29,235 nucleotides of DNA, from assembly GCA_937901345.1 (NCBI GenBank), contig CALCHM010000130.1, positions 1 through 29,235 of the forward strand, written 5' to 3'. A program made the position numbers and the translations under genes. The DNA is from an uncultured Prevotella sp. (lineage in GTDB: Bacteria > Bacteroidota > Bacteroidia > Bacteroidales > Bacteroidaceae). The notes beneath the pieces were generated by a model that saw nothing but the letters and a program-made list of their open reading frames with translations, did not search any database and was not told the origin of the DNA. This document shows, piece after piece, positions 15,017 through 23,078 of this stretch (its first letter is position 1; each line of letters opens with the position of its first letter).

Positions 15017-16558
15017 CTAGTAAATTCTTACCGACGAGTTTTGTTTTTTAATTGCTTTGAACGCTTCGGGCAGATACTGAATGATGTCTGACGCTGTGAG
15101 CGATTCCTCTGTGAGTTGTTTTGCTGCGCAATCGCCAGCCTTACCGTGTAACCATACGCCCAAAAGGCAAGCGTCGTGAGGAGCGTATCCCTGAGCCAAG
15201 AGCGAGGTGAGAATTCCCGTAAGCACATCCCCACTACCTGCGGTTGCGAGTCCGGAATTACCCGTGGTATTAAAATAGGTTTTTCCTTCAGGAGTACAAA
15301 TGGCGGTGTAACGTCCCTTCAGAACGATATAAATGCCGAGCGTTGCTGCCATCTCTCGCGCTTCGGAAAGTGCTGTAAAGTGATTGACCGAACGGTGTCC
15401 GAGGCGTAAGAACTCACCGAGGTGAGGTGTGAGTATGGTGCGTTTTGGCAAAAGGTGCAACGCGCCGCGATGAGCAGCCAAGATATTCAGACCATCGGCA
15501 TCAACAACAAGAGGTACATCGGTTTGTTGCACTTGCTCGAGCATGGCCAACGACGTGGCTGTTGAAACGCCAAGACCTGGACCTATTCCGAGAGCCTGAT
15601 AGGTCGCTGAAAGGTTGGACAACGGAGTGGTGAAACTGAGGACATCTGCGTCGTGCGAAAGAATTGCTTCAGGAACGCTGATTTGCAAAATGTCATTGTT
15701 TCGGGTGGGTGTATGAATGCTCACCTTCCCCACCCCACTTCGCAAGCAGGCCTTTGCTGCTAATATTGCGGCACCAGCCATACCGTATTTTCCCGCTATG
15801 AGCAAGGCGTGGCCGAAAGTGCCTTTATGCCCGATGGGTGAACGTTTGGCAAGCAGGCGAGCGACGTCTGCATCGTTCAAAAGTTGGTAGGGAGTTTGTA
15901 ACTCTTCGGCAAAGGTTGCTGACAGACCGATGTCCAGGATTTCAAGTGTGCCAACGTATTTATAATTGTCGTCCATCAATTGCGCCAACTTGGGATACTG
16001 GAAAGTCAACGTAAAATTGGCTCGTACAATGGTGGCGTCAGTGTTCTCTTGATTGCTTTCACACATCAGCCCCGAAGGCATGTCAATAGCAACCACCTGG
16101 GCAGGTGCAGCGTTGATAACCTGAACAAGCGTGGCATAAATGCCTGAGAGCGGTTTGTTAAGTCCGGTGCCAAACAGTCCGTCCACAATGACCATGTCGG
16201 AAGTGAGGGTTGGCAAGTCAAAACATTCAGCGATTTCAATGAGGTGGGCATTGGGAACTTCCTTGAGGCGCTCTTTATTGATTTGACAATCGGGTCGCAA
16301 CTCGCCTTTCGGATTGACAAGGTAAGTTTTGACACTGTACCCGCGTTCTAATAACAGGCGTGACACCGCCAAGGCATCCCCACCATTATTGCCCGCACCT
16401 GCAAAAACCACGAAGGGTGTTGACGACGCCCAACGCATCATCAATGCAAGTGCCACCTCGCGAGCGGCACACTCCATAAGATCGACAGAACTTATGCGTT
16501 CTGACGCTATCGTGAATGCATCTAATTCACGCATTTGCTTTGCCGAAAAAACCTTCAT
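15017..16558 (-). CDS. nnr: Bifunctional NAD(P)H-hydrate repair enzyme (epimerase + ADP-dependent dehydratase)
   Basis: This 513-residue fusion repairs damaged NAD(P)H. The N-terminal YjeF_N epimerase part (about 1-215) has the GAGNNGGDA motif at 54-62 and the IVDGLFGTGL motif further on. The C-terminal ribokinase-like part (about 230-505) dehydrates the S-form of NADHX/NADPHX using ADP. It shows GPGLG, the VVDADGLNIL segment and the GSGDVLTGIL motif at 441-450 with the catalytic Asp. Length and order are those of standard bacterial fusions. It begins 106 bp after the HAD gene and is followed 18 bp later by the DUF4831 gene. Confidence 0.96.
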   Translation of the reverse strand: MKVFSAKQMRELDAFTIASERISSVDLMECAAREVALALMMRWASSTPFVVFAGAGNNGGDALAVSRLLLERGYSVKTYLVNPKGELRPDCQINKERLKEVPNAHLIEIAECFDLPTLTSDMVIVDGLFGTGLNKPLSGIYATLVQVINAAPAQVVAIDMPSGLMCESNQENTDATIVRANFTLTFQYPKLAQLMDDNYKYVGTLEILDIGLSATFAEELQTPYQLLNDADVARLLAKRSPIGHKGTFGHALLIAGKYGMAGAAILAAKACLRSGVGKVSIHTPTRNNDILQISVPEAILSHDADVLSFTTPLSNLSATYQALGIGPGLGVSTATSLAMLEQVQQTDVPLVVDADGLNILAAHRGALHLLPKRTILTPHLGEFLRLGHRSVNHFTALSEAREMAATLGIYIVLKGRYTAICTPEGKTYFNTTGNSGLATAGSGDVLTGILTSLLAQGYAPHDACLLGVWLHGKAGDCAAKQLTEESLTASDIIQYLPEAFKAIKKQNSSVRIY

Positions 16559-16664
16559 CGTTACGTTTTAATTGTGGGGAAGTTCGTATTTAAATTGCTT
16601 GTACTGACATGACGAATGCTCTTGCGCCTAGAGTTGCTGTACCTCTTTGATGAATGCAATTCTG

Positions 16665-17108
16665 CTAGAACTTCCACCAAGGTTTCTTTTCCTGTTTCCT
16701 CTTGTTAAAAACTTCAGACGTATCTTGCGATGCCAAATATTCGTCGTAGGTGATGCGGTTGCTAATGAGTTCGTAAATCACGCCCCAATCTAACATGCCA
16801 CCAACGTTGCGGTCGTCAATGAAGAGTTGCGCCTTAGGTTTACGACTATATTGGGGATTCGTTTCGCGTGAAGAACCTGAGATCTGTTCGTCAATATTAC
16901 AATTCACCGCATGAAAGCGCAAACCACGTTCTTCACACCACTTTACAGCAGCATCAAGAAGTTCGCCCTCACGCACACTCCAAAGAATTAACTTGTGCCC
17001 ATCCTTTTGAAGTTCCTTGAGCGTTGCAATGGCAAAAGGTTTTTCTTTGCCAATTTCGGGATAACGGTGTTCAACAATCGTACCGTCAAAATCTACTGCG
17101 ATAATCAT
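16665..17108 (-). CDS. Small HAD-superfamily hydrolase (BT0820-like)
   Basis: This 147-residue protein starts with the HAD motif I V-D-F-D-G-T (residues 5-9). A motif II Ser follows (LILWSVREG) and a motif IV-like acidic pair (LFIDDRNVGG) near residue 98. It lacks a clear cap domain and resembles the small Bacteroidota hydrolases of the BT0820 type; the substrate is unknown. The start was set at 17106-17108. A longer in-frame start at 17168 would place the first codons inside the terminator stem of rfbA and adds residues unlike the family. It follows rfbA on the same strand but is separated from it by that terminator. Confidence 0.82.
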   Translation of the reverse strand: MIIAVDFDGTIVEHRYPEIGKEKPFAIATLKELQKDGHKLILWSVREGELLDAAVKWCEERGLRFHAVNCNIDEQISGSSRETNPQYSRKPKAQLFIDDRNVGGMLDWGVIYELISNRITYDEYLASQDTSEVFNKRKQEKKPWWKF

Positions 17109-17151
17109 CTGTTTGATTCTTTTTATGGGGAGATGCATTAAAAAATAGGAA

Positions 17152-17175
17152 GCGCCCCCATGGAGCATGGGGCGC
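17152..17175 (-). terminator. Rho-independent terminator of rfbA
   Basis: On the minus strand GCGCCCCAT and ATGGGGGCGC form a stem with one bulged base around a 5-base loop, followed downstream by TTCCTATTTTTT. It sits 7 bp after the rfbA stop codon and before the start of the HAD gene. Confidence 0.8.
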
Positions 17176-17182
17176 GCATCTA

Positions 17183-18061
17183 TTAATCCTTTTCAATCAA
17201 CTTCATCAAATATTGACCGTACTGATTCTTAATCATGGGTTTTGCCAATTCGGCAATTTTTTCCTTCGAAATCCATCCCTGCTCGTAGGCAATGCCTTCA
17301 AGGCAGGCCACCTTGAGACCCGTGCGTTTTTCGATAACTTCAATAAATGTAGAAGCCTCAGAAAGACTGTCGTGCGTTCCAGTGTCTAACCAAGCAAATC
17401 CACGACCAAGCGTTTGAACCATCAACTCGCCATCTTCAAGGAAACGTTGATTAACGGTTGTGATTTCAAGTTCACCACGCGCAGAGGGTTTAATGCTTTT
17501 AGCAATATCTACCACCTTATTGGGATAGAAATACAGACCTACTACGGCATAATCCGACTTGGGTTGCAAGGGTTTTTCTTCAATGCTCTTACAATTACCT
17601 TCAGCGTCAAATTCTACAACACCATAGCGTTCGGGGTCATTCACACGATACCCAAAGACTGTAGCCTTCGCTTCTTGCTCAGCCGTCTCAACAGCAGTGC
17701 GAAGCATGTGGCGCAGGTTGCTACCGTGGAAAATGTTGTCGCCCAGCACAAGGCATGCCGAATCATTACCAATAAATTCTTCTCCGATAATGAACGCTTG
17801 CGCAAGTCCATCGGGCGAGGGCTGTTCGGCATAAGTAAACGCCACACCGTAATCCGAACCGTCACCAAGTAGGCGCTTGAAACCAGGAAGATCTTGAGGT
17901 GTTGAGATGATGAGAATTTCGCGAATGCCTGCCAACATTAATACCGAAATGGGGTAATAAACCATCGGTTTGTCAAAAATGGGAATCAACTGCTTGCTGA
18001 TACCTTTCGTTATGGGGTAAAGGCGCGTGCCACTACCACCGGCTAAAACGATGCCTTTCAT
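17183..18061 (-). CDS. rfbA: Glucose-1-phosphate thymidylyltransferase
   Basis: This 292-residue protein makes dTDP-glucose from dTTP and glucose-1-phosphate, the first step to dTDP-rhamnose and other dTDP sugars. The nucleotide-binding signature GGSGTRLYPIT is at 8-18, followed by KQLIPIFDKPMVYYPISVLMLAGI. VLGDNIFHG (about 105-113) and GFAWLDTGTHDSL are also diagnostic. Length fits. Other dTDP-rhamnose genes (rfbB, rfbC) are not in the window. The RmlD-like SDR gene is about 7 kb away. A strong terminator follows, and the ettA terminator-like hairpin precedes it, so it seems to be its own transcription unit. Confidence 0.97.
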   Translation of the reverse strand: MKGIVLAGGSGTRLYPITKGISKQLIPIFDKPMVYYPISVLMLAGIREILIISTPQDLPGFKRLLGDGSDYGVAFTYAEQPSPDGLAQAFIIGEEFIGNDSACLVLGDNIFHGSNLRHMLRTAVETAEQEAKATVFGYRVNDPERYGVVEFDAEGNCKSIEEKPLQPKSDYAVVGLYFYPNKVVDIAKSIKPSARGELEITTVNQRFLEDGELMVQTLGRGFAWLDTGTHDSLSEASTFIEVIEKRTGLKVACLEGIAYEQGWISKEKIAELAKPMIKNQYGQYLMKLIEKD

Positions 18062-18090
18062 AGTTTGTGGGGTTAGAGGTATATAAATGG

Positions 18091-18137
18091 AGAACTAGAT
18101 AATCTAGAATTCCTAGAAGTCCAAACTATCTAGTTCT
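18091..18137 (-). terminator. Hairpin after ettA with TCTAGAATTC repeat in the loop
   Basis: AGAACTAGATA at 18091-18101 pairs perfectly over 11 bp with TATCTAGTTCT at 18127-18137. On the minus strand it begins 10 bases after the ettA stop codon. The loop holds TCTAGAATTCCTAGA, nearly the same as TCTAGAATTCTTAGA just after the GH16 stop (9666-9680), so the two spacers share repeat sequence. Confidence 0.65.
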
Positions 18138-18147
18138 AGTGTTCTTT

Positions 18148-19842
18148 TTATTCTTCCAACTTACGATAACGAATGCGCTTGGGTTCTTCAATACCAAGGC
18201 GCTTTGCCTTGTTCACTTCGTAGTCAGAGTAGGAACCTTCAAAGAAGAATACGTTGCCATCACCTTCGAAAGCAAGGATGTGCGTACAGATACGGTCGAG
18301 GAACCAACGGTCGTGACTAATCACAACGGCACAACCTGCGAATGCTTCAAGACCTTCTTCAAGAGCACGGAGGGTGTTGACGTCGATATCATTGGTAGGT
18401 TCGTCAAGCAAGAGTACGTTACCTTCCTGCTTCAACGCAAGCGCAAGGTGCAAGCGGTTGCGTTCACCACCTGAAAGCACGCCACACTTCTTTTCTTGGT
18501 CAGCACCCGAGAAGTTGAAACGACTGAGGTAAGCACGCGCATTGATTTCACGTCCACCCATGCGCATGAGTTCAGAACCGCCACTAATCACTTCGTAAAC
18601 CGACTTTGAAGGATCAATGTCCTTGTGTTGCTGATCGACATAAGAGAGTTTCACCGTTTCACCAACTTCAAACGTTCCGGCATCTGCCTTTTCAAGTTCC
18701 ATGATGAGGCGGAAGAGTGTAGTCTTACCCGCACCGTTAGGACCAATCACCCCAATGATACCGTTGGGCGGGAGCATAAAGTTGAGATCGTTGAACAACT
18801 GCTTCGTGCCAAAAGCCTTTGCTACGTGTTGTGCTTCGATAACCTTGTTGCCCAAACGTGGACCGTTGGGGATAAAGATTTCCAACTTCTGTTCCTTTTC
18901 CTTTTGGTCTTCTCCAAGCAACTTGTCGTAAGAATTCAAACGAGCCTTACCCTTTGCCTGACGTGCCTTGGGCGCCATGCGTACCCATTCCAATTCACGT
19001 TCCAATGTCTTACGGCGCTTGCTTGCCACCTTTTCTTCCATCTCCATGCGCTTAGACTTCTGTTCGAGCCATGAAGAGTAATTACCCTTCCAGGGAATTC
19101 CTTCACCACGGTCGAGTTCAAGAATCCAACCTGCGACGTCGTCAAGGAAGTAGCGGTCGTGGGTAACGGCAATCACCGTACCTTCATATTGGTTAAGGTG
19201 TTGTTCGAGCCAGTCTATGCTTTCTGCATCCAAGTGGTTGGTAGGTTCATCAAGAAGTAACACGTCTGGTTTCTGCAAAAGCAAGCGACAGAGTGCTACA
19301 CGGCGACGCTCACCACCCGAAAGGTTTTCGGCAGTACGGTCTGGTTCGGGACAACGAAGAGCAGCCATTGCACGCTCCAAACGACTATCTAAGTTCCACG
19401 CATCTGTAGCATCAATAATATCTTGAAGTTCGCCCTGACGCGTGAAAAGTTCATTCATCTTGTTCTCATCCTCATAATATTCAGGAAGACCGAACTTCTG
19501 ATTAATTTCTTCATATTCCGCAAGCGCGTCAACAATATGCTGAACACCTTCTTGCACGATTTCCTTCACCGTCTTCTTATCATCCAACTGAGGTTCCTGA
19601 GGTAGATAACCAACGGAATAACCCGGTGAGAACACCACTTCACCTTGATAATCGTTATCTAAACCAGCGATAATCTTCATGAGTGTAGACTTACCCGCAC
19701 CATTCAAACCGATGATACCAATCTTTGCACCGTAAAAGAAACTGAGATAGATGTCCTTCAGAATTGTTTTGTTGGTTTGCTTGATAGTCTTTGTCAAGCC
19801 CACCATGGAGAAAATAATTTTCTTGTCGTCAACTGTTGCCAT
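18148..19842 (-). CDS. ettA: Energy-dependent translational throttle protein EttA (ABC-F ATPase)
   Basis: The start was placed at the ATG at 19840-19842 (MATVDDKKIIFSMVGLTKTI), giving 564 residues, close to the usual EttA length. The open frame runs on upstream to 20049 but that part is translated repeat DNA. Two ABC domains are present with no membrane segment. The first has GLNGAGKST, LSGGERRRVALCRLLL and LLDEPTNHLDAESI. The second has GPNGAGKTT, LSGGERNRLHLALAL and LLDEPTNDIDVNTL. The arm and linker segment in between is basic and helical (about 250-320). EttA binds the ribosomal E site and gates elongation by ATP/ADP level. Its leader appears long and holds 22-bp repeats. Confidence 0.95.
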   Translation of the reverse strand: MATVDDKKIIFSMVGLTKTIKQTNKTILKDIYLSFFYGAKIGIIGLNGAGKSTLMKIIAGLDNDYQGEVVFSPGYSVGYLPQEPQLDDKKTVKEIVQEGVQHIVDALAEYEEINQKFGLPEYYEDENKMNELFTRQGELQDIIDATDAWNLDSRLERAMAALRCPEPDRTAENLSGGERRRVALCRLLLQKPDVLLLDEPTNHLDAESIDWLEQHLNQYEGTVIAVTHDRYFLDDVAGWILELDRGEGIPWKGNYSSWLEQKSKRMEMEEKVASKRRKTLERELEWVRMAPKARQAKGKARLNSYDKLLGEDQKEKEQKLEIFIPNGPRLGNKVIEAQHVAKAFGTKQLFNDLNFMLPPNGIIGVIGPNGAGKTTLFRLIMELEKADAGTFEVGETVKLSYVDQQHKDIDPSKSVYEVISGGSELMRMGGREINARAYLSRFNFSGADQEKKCGVLSGGERNRLHLALALKQEGNVLLLDEPTNDIDVNTLRALEEGLEAFAGCAVVISHDRWFLDRICTHILAFEGDGNVFFFEGSYSDYEVNKAKRLGIEEPKRIRYRKLEE

Positions 19843-19896
19843 AAGTAATATTGCTTGTTTTTTATTGTTTCCATATGTAGTGAGGAAGCGAGCACC

Positions 19897-20019
19897 ATCG
19901 TACGAACACAATTTTACATTGCATAAACAACTTTCGAATATCGTACGAACAGCATTCGAATATCGTACGAACGCCATTCGAATATCATACGAACAACATT
20001 CTAATATTGCGCGCTCACG
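19897..20019 (-). repeat. 22-bp direct repeats in the ettA leader
   Basis: Three good units and one decayed unit start at 19932, 19954, 19976 and 19998, with a partial one at 19897. On the minus strand the consensus is GTTCGTACGATATTCGAATG plus two variable bases. Each unit contains palindromic words (CGTACG, ATTCGAAT). They lie between the predicted ettA -7 box (20025-20032) and its start codon. Confidence 0.85.
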
Positions 20020-20024
20020 TTGGG

Positions 20025-20032
20025 CAAATTTA
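20025..20032 (-). promoter_or_regulatory. Bacteroidota -7 box (TAAATTTG) for ettA
   Basis: The minus strand reads TAAATTTG, an exact TAnnTTTG match, 183 bp before the ettA start. No TTTG -33 element is found at the usual spacing. If used, the leader is about 175 bases long and carries the 22-bp repeats. Confidence 0.45.
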
Positions 20033-20187
20033 ATAAATAGTTGCGACACACATGCTATCTGCTCGATGATTCCTTCAAAATTAGTAGAATTTATAGTTCA
20101 CCTTACATTTTTTTACGTTATGACAGACGCCTCAAAAGCGAACAAAAAAAAAATGAATAGGCATATTCAAAAAAAGGTATTCCGAAC

Positions 20188-20218
20188 TTTGTACAAAAAA
20201 CAGAATTCTGTACTTTTG
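20188..20218 (+). promoter_or_regulatory. Bacteroidota promoter of guaA (TTTG-N19-TACTTTTG)
   Basis: TTTG at 20188-20191 and TACTTTTG at 20211-20218 are separated by exactly 19 bp, which fits the -33/-7 consensus of the Bacteroidota housekeeping sigma factor. The predicted start of transcription is about 30 bp before the guaA ATG. Confidence 0.8.
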
Positions 20219-20255
20219 CGCCAAGAAAAAACAACCAATTTTTCAACAGAGCCTT

Positions 20256-21563
20256 ATGAAACAAGACATGATTGTCATTCTTGACTTGGGTAGCCACGAA
20301 AATACGGTGGTAGCCCGCGCGATTCGCGCACTCGGTGTGTACAGCGAAATTTATCCCCACGACATTACTGCTGCTGAACTCAAAGCGTTACCTAACGTGA
20401 AGGGTATCATCATCAATGGTGGTCCTAACAATGTTATTGACGGTATTGAAATCGACGTTCTTCCTGAAATTTATGAAGCAGGATTCCCCGTTATTGCAGC
20501 TGGTCACGCAAAAGCAACTTGTGCTGTAAACCTTCCCCAATTTGAAAATGACGAAGAAGCGATTAAGGTTGCTGTAAAGGATTTCGTTTTTGAAACTTGT
20601 AAGGCTGAAGCCAACTGGAATATGAAGAACTTCGTTGCTGACCAGGTGGAACTCATCCGCCGTCAGGTTGGCAATAAGAAGGTGCTTCTCGCACTCTCTG
20701 GTGGTGTTGACAGTTCTGTAGTTGCAGCACTCTTGCTCAAGGCTATTGGCGAAAACCTCGTTTGCGTTCACGTAAACCACGGTCTTATGCGTAAGGGCGA
20801 GTCAGAAGATGTTGTTGAAGTATTCCGCAACCAACTCTGTGCAAACCTCGTTTATGTAGATGCTACAGAACGCTTCCTTACAAAACTCGAAAACGTTGCT
20901 GACCCAGAACAGAAGCGTAAGATTATCGGTGGCGAATTCATCCGTGTATTCGAAGAAGAAGCACGCAAGCTCGAAGGTATCGACTTCCTCGGTCAGGGTA
21001 CTATCTATCCCGACATCGTGGAAAGTGGTACAAAGACAGCAAAGTGCGTAAAGAGTCACCACAACGTAGGTGGTCTTCCTGAAGACCTCCAGTTCGAACT
21101 TGTAGAACCCATTAAGCAACTCTTCAAGGATGAAGTACGTGCTTGTGGTCTCGAACTCGGTTTGCCCTACGAAATGGTTTACCGTCAACCCTTCCCTGGT
21201 CCTGGTCTCGGTGTACGTTGCCTCGGTGCTATCACACGTGACCGCCTCGAAGCAGTACGCGAAAGTGATGCTATCCTCCGCGAAGAATTTGCAAAGGCTG
21301 GTCTTGACAAGAAGGTTTGGCAGTACTTCACACTCGTGCCAGACTTCAAGTCAGTAGGTGTACGCGACAACGCTCGTTCATACGACTGGCCCGTGATCAT
21401 CCGCGCCGTGAACACTATCGATGCCATGACAGCATCTATCGAGCATATCGATTGGGCAATCCTCGACAAGATTACCAACCGCATCCTCAAGGAAGTGCCC
21501 AACGTAAACCGTGTATGCTACGACCTCTCTCCAAAACCCAATGCAACTATTGAGTGGGAATAA
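20256..21563 (+). CDS. guaA: GMP synthase with degenerate, shortened glutamine amidotransferase domain
   Basis: This 435-residue protein converts XMP to GMP. Normal bacterial GuaA has about 510-525 residues. The ATP-pyrophosphatase part is intact: SGGVDSS at 148-154, then GTIYPDIVESG. So is the C-terminal dimerisation part (PFPGPGLGVRCLG...NATIEWE). The N-terminal class I amidotransferase part (1-127) keeps the first strands (ILDLGSHENTVVARAI, IINGGPNNVIDG). Its nucleophile elbow reads GHAKATC at 83-89 where GxCYGMQ is expected, so the catalytic Cys is Ala85. The segment that should carry His and Glu (HPE), about 85 residues, is absent. It probably cannot hydrolyse glutamine and must use ammonia or a partner. 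The good promoter and terminator suggest a working gene. Confidence 0.93.
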   Translation: MKQDMIVILDLGSHENTVVARAIRALGVYSEIYPHDITAAELKALPNVKGIIINGGPNNVIDGIEIDVLPEIYEAGFPVIAAGHAKATCAVNLPQFENDEEAIKVAVKDFVFETCKAEANWNMKNFVADQVELIRRQVGNKKVLLALSGGVDSSVVAALLLKAIGENLVCVHVNHGLMRKGESEDVVEVFRNQLCANLVYVDATERFLTKLENVADPEQKRKIIGGEFIRVFEEEARKLEGIDFLGQGTIYPDIVESGTKTAKCVKSHHNVGGLPEDLQFELVEPIKQLFKDEVRACGLELGLPYEMVYRQPFPGPGLGVRCLGAITRDRLEAVRESDAILREEFAKAGLDKKVWQYFTLVPDFKSVGVRDNARSYDWPVIIRAVNTIDAMTASIEHIDWAILDKITNRILKEVPNVNRVCYDLSPKPNATIEWE

Positions 21564-21588
21564 TAAAAAAACATACTTAACATCTTAC

Positions 21589-21619
21589 AATAACCTCAGC
21601 CTTCCTGGTTGAGGTTATT
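21589..21619 (+). terminator. Terminator of guaA
   Basis: AATAACCTCA at 21589-21598 pairs perfectly with TGAGGTTATT at 21610-21619 around an 11-base loop, followed by TCGTGG. It lies 25 bp after the guaA stop. The T run after the stem is short, so strength is uncertain. Confidence 0.65.
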
Positions 21620-21788
21620 TCGTGGTATATGATTGCCTTCGCCATTAAAAGGAGAATATCTTTTTAAAAAACATGAATATTACGGTTAAAATGAAATGCC
21701 GATAAATGGGACATTCTCATGAAAATTAACCTAAAAGAAGACTAGACAGCAACAACTAATAGTGTATAACGATAAACATAACGAATTA

Positions 21789-22445
21789 ATGATAGCTATT
21801 CATACTTGGATAAATGAATTTCTCCAAAAATTAAATGATACATTCGTGAACCGTGTTTGGTTTGTTGGTTTACAAGGTAGTTATGGTCGTGGAGAAGCAA
21901 CCGAAACAAGTGATATTGATGTTGTTGTGATTCTAAACGAATTGAACATATCGGATATTCACACATATAATAAAATGTTAGATACATTGCCACATAGAAA
22001 ACTCATTTGTGGTTTTATATCAGGAAAAAATGAAATTATTAACTGGGAACCCTCTGACCTTTTTCAATTTTATTATGACACTACTCCCATAAGTGGAAGT
22101 CTTGACGATTTACTTGCTATCATCAACGATGCTTCTATCAACAAAGCTATTAAAACAGGAGTTTGTAACATCTACCATGGATGTGTACATAATATGCTGC
22201 ATGAAAAAAGTGAAGACATTTTAAGAGGATTATATAAGTCTGCAATCTTTGTCATACAAGCGATTATCTTTAAACAAACAAGAAATTACACCAAACATCA
22301 CAACGAGATGCTTAACATTGCTTTGCCTAAGGAGCGAATGATTATTGAATACTTCTTAAAATATAGGAATAAAGAAGATATTGATTTTAATGTAGCCTCT
22401 CAATATTTGTTTGAATGGTCGAAAGAATGGATTGCTAAAGCGTAA
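21789..22445 (+). CDS. Stand-alone nucleotidyltransferase-domain protein, likely acquired
   Basis: The protein has about 218 residues from the ATG at 21789; a GTG at 21762 would add nine. It carries the polymerase-beta-type nucleotidyltransferase signature GLQGSYGRGEATETSDIDVVV, with the Gly-Ser pair and two metal-binding Asp in SDID; a third acidic residue could be in NWEPSDL. The C-terminal half looks all helical, as in antibiotic nucleotidyltransferases. It could modify a small molecule such as an aminoglycoside, or a nucleic acid or protein; the substrate cannot be told. The gene is clearly richer in A/T than its neighbours and uses AGA and ATA codons that they avoid, which suggests transfer. 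No HEPN antitoxin/toxin partner is adjacent. Confidence 0.8.
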   Translation: MIAIHTWINEFLQKLNDTFVNRVWFVGLQGSYGRGEATETSDIDVVVILNELNISDIHTYNKMLDTLPHRKLICGFISGKNEIINWEPSDLFQFYYDTTPISGSLDDLLAIINDASINKAIKTGVCNIYHGCVHNMLHEKSEDILRGLYKSAIFVIQAIIFKQTRNYTKHHNEMLNIALPKERMIIEYFLKYRNKEDIDFNVASQYLFEWSKEWIAKA

Positions 22446-22654
22446 AACGATTGTCAACTAAGTAAAATTTGATTTTGTGCAAGAAAAACGACCGTCAGCA
22501 AGCACAATGATGATTATACGAACAAAAAACAGGTATCAACTATACGAAATGAACGTAATGTGTGAAGAAAATATATAAATTACATCAACATGGTATGTAA
22601 AAATCTTACAAAATAGCACAATAATCGATGTTGAACTTTTGAATACTTGATTTT

Positions 22655-22670
22655 TGGCATGCTTTTTGCT
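22655..22670 (+). promoter_or_regulatory. Sigma-54-like -24/-12 promoter before groES
   Basis: TGGCATG-N4-TTGCT matches the sigma-54 consensus TGGCACG-N4-TTGCW at all but one position, with GG and GC 12 bp apart as required. It would start transcription about 35 bp before the groES ATG. Against it, TTTG at 22638-22641 followed after 19 bp by GCTTTTTG (6 of 8 to TAnnTTTG) could be a weak housekeeping promoter at the same place. No CIRCE element is seen. Confidence 0.45.
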
Positions 22671-22715
22671 AATAATATAGAGCGAACGAATTTTAACTAA
22701 ATATCTTTAGAAACT

Positions 22716-22991
22716 ATGACTATTAAACCTCTTGCGGACCGCGTGGTGATTAAACCCGCTCCTGCTGAAACAAAGACTGTCGGTGGTCTCATCATTCCCG
22801 ACACCGCTAAGGAAAAACCTCTCTATGGCACAGTGCTCGCCGTTGGCAATGGCACTAAGGACGAAGAAATGGTGCTCAAGGAAGGCGACGTTGTGCTCTA
22901 CGGTAAGTATGCCGGCACAGAAATCGACCTCGACGGCGAAAAGTTGCTCATCATGCGCCAGAGCGATGTGTTGGCGGTAACAGTTAAATAA
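22716..22991 (+). CDS. groES: Co-chaperonin GroES (Hsp10)
   Basis: This 91-residue protein forms the heptameric lid of the GroEL cage. It starts with the conserved IKPLADRVVIKPAPAETKT, followed by the mobile loop (TVGGLIIPDTAKEKP, residues 21-35) that docks on GroEL, then the GTVLAVGNG and DVVLYGKYAGTEI strands. Length is normal. groEL follows after 113 bp, a wider gap than usual, which contains a long perfect inverted repeat starting 10 bp after the stop codon. Confidence 0.98.
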   Translation: MTIKPLADRVVIKPAPAETKTVGGLIIPDTAKEKPLYGTVLAVGNGTKDEEMVLKEGDVVLYGKYAGTEIDLDGEKLLIMRQSDVLAVTVK

Positions 22992-23001
22992 AGTACAGAT
23001 A

Positions 23002-23078
23002 ACAGAGTACAGAGTACAACTCCATGCGGAACTTTATGTACTCTATATACCAGATGGTAGTTGTACTCTGTACTCTGT
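23002..23078 (+). repeat. Perfect 20-bp inverted repeat between groES and groEL, built of heptamers
   Basis: The arm at 23002-23021 (two and a half ACAGAGT heptamers plus ACAACT) is the exact reverse complement of 23059-23078. Pairing continues imperfectly inward through CCAT/ATGG. There is no T run right after, so in the groESL transcript it would be a very stable RNA stem rather than an ordinary terminator. The heptamer family is shared with the spacer after the corC-like gene. Confidence 0.9.

Noticed and set aside
19843..20049. 69-residue N-terminal extension of EttA
   Set aside because: The extra residues are translations of the 22-bp DNA repeats and leader. The ATG at 19842 gives the normal EttA N-terminus and length.
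22446..22715. CIRCE heat-shock operator before groES
   Set aside because: No TTAGCACTC-N9-GAGTGCTAA-like inverted repeat is present in this spacer.
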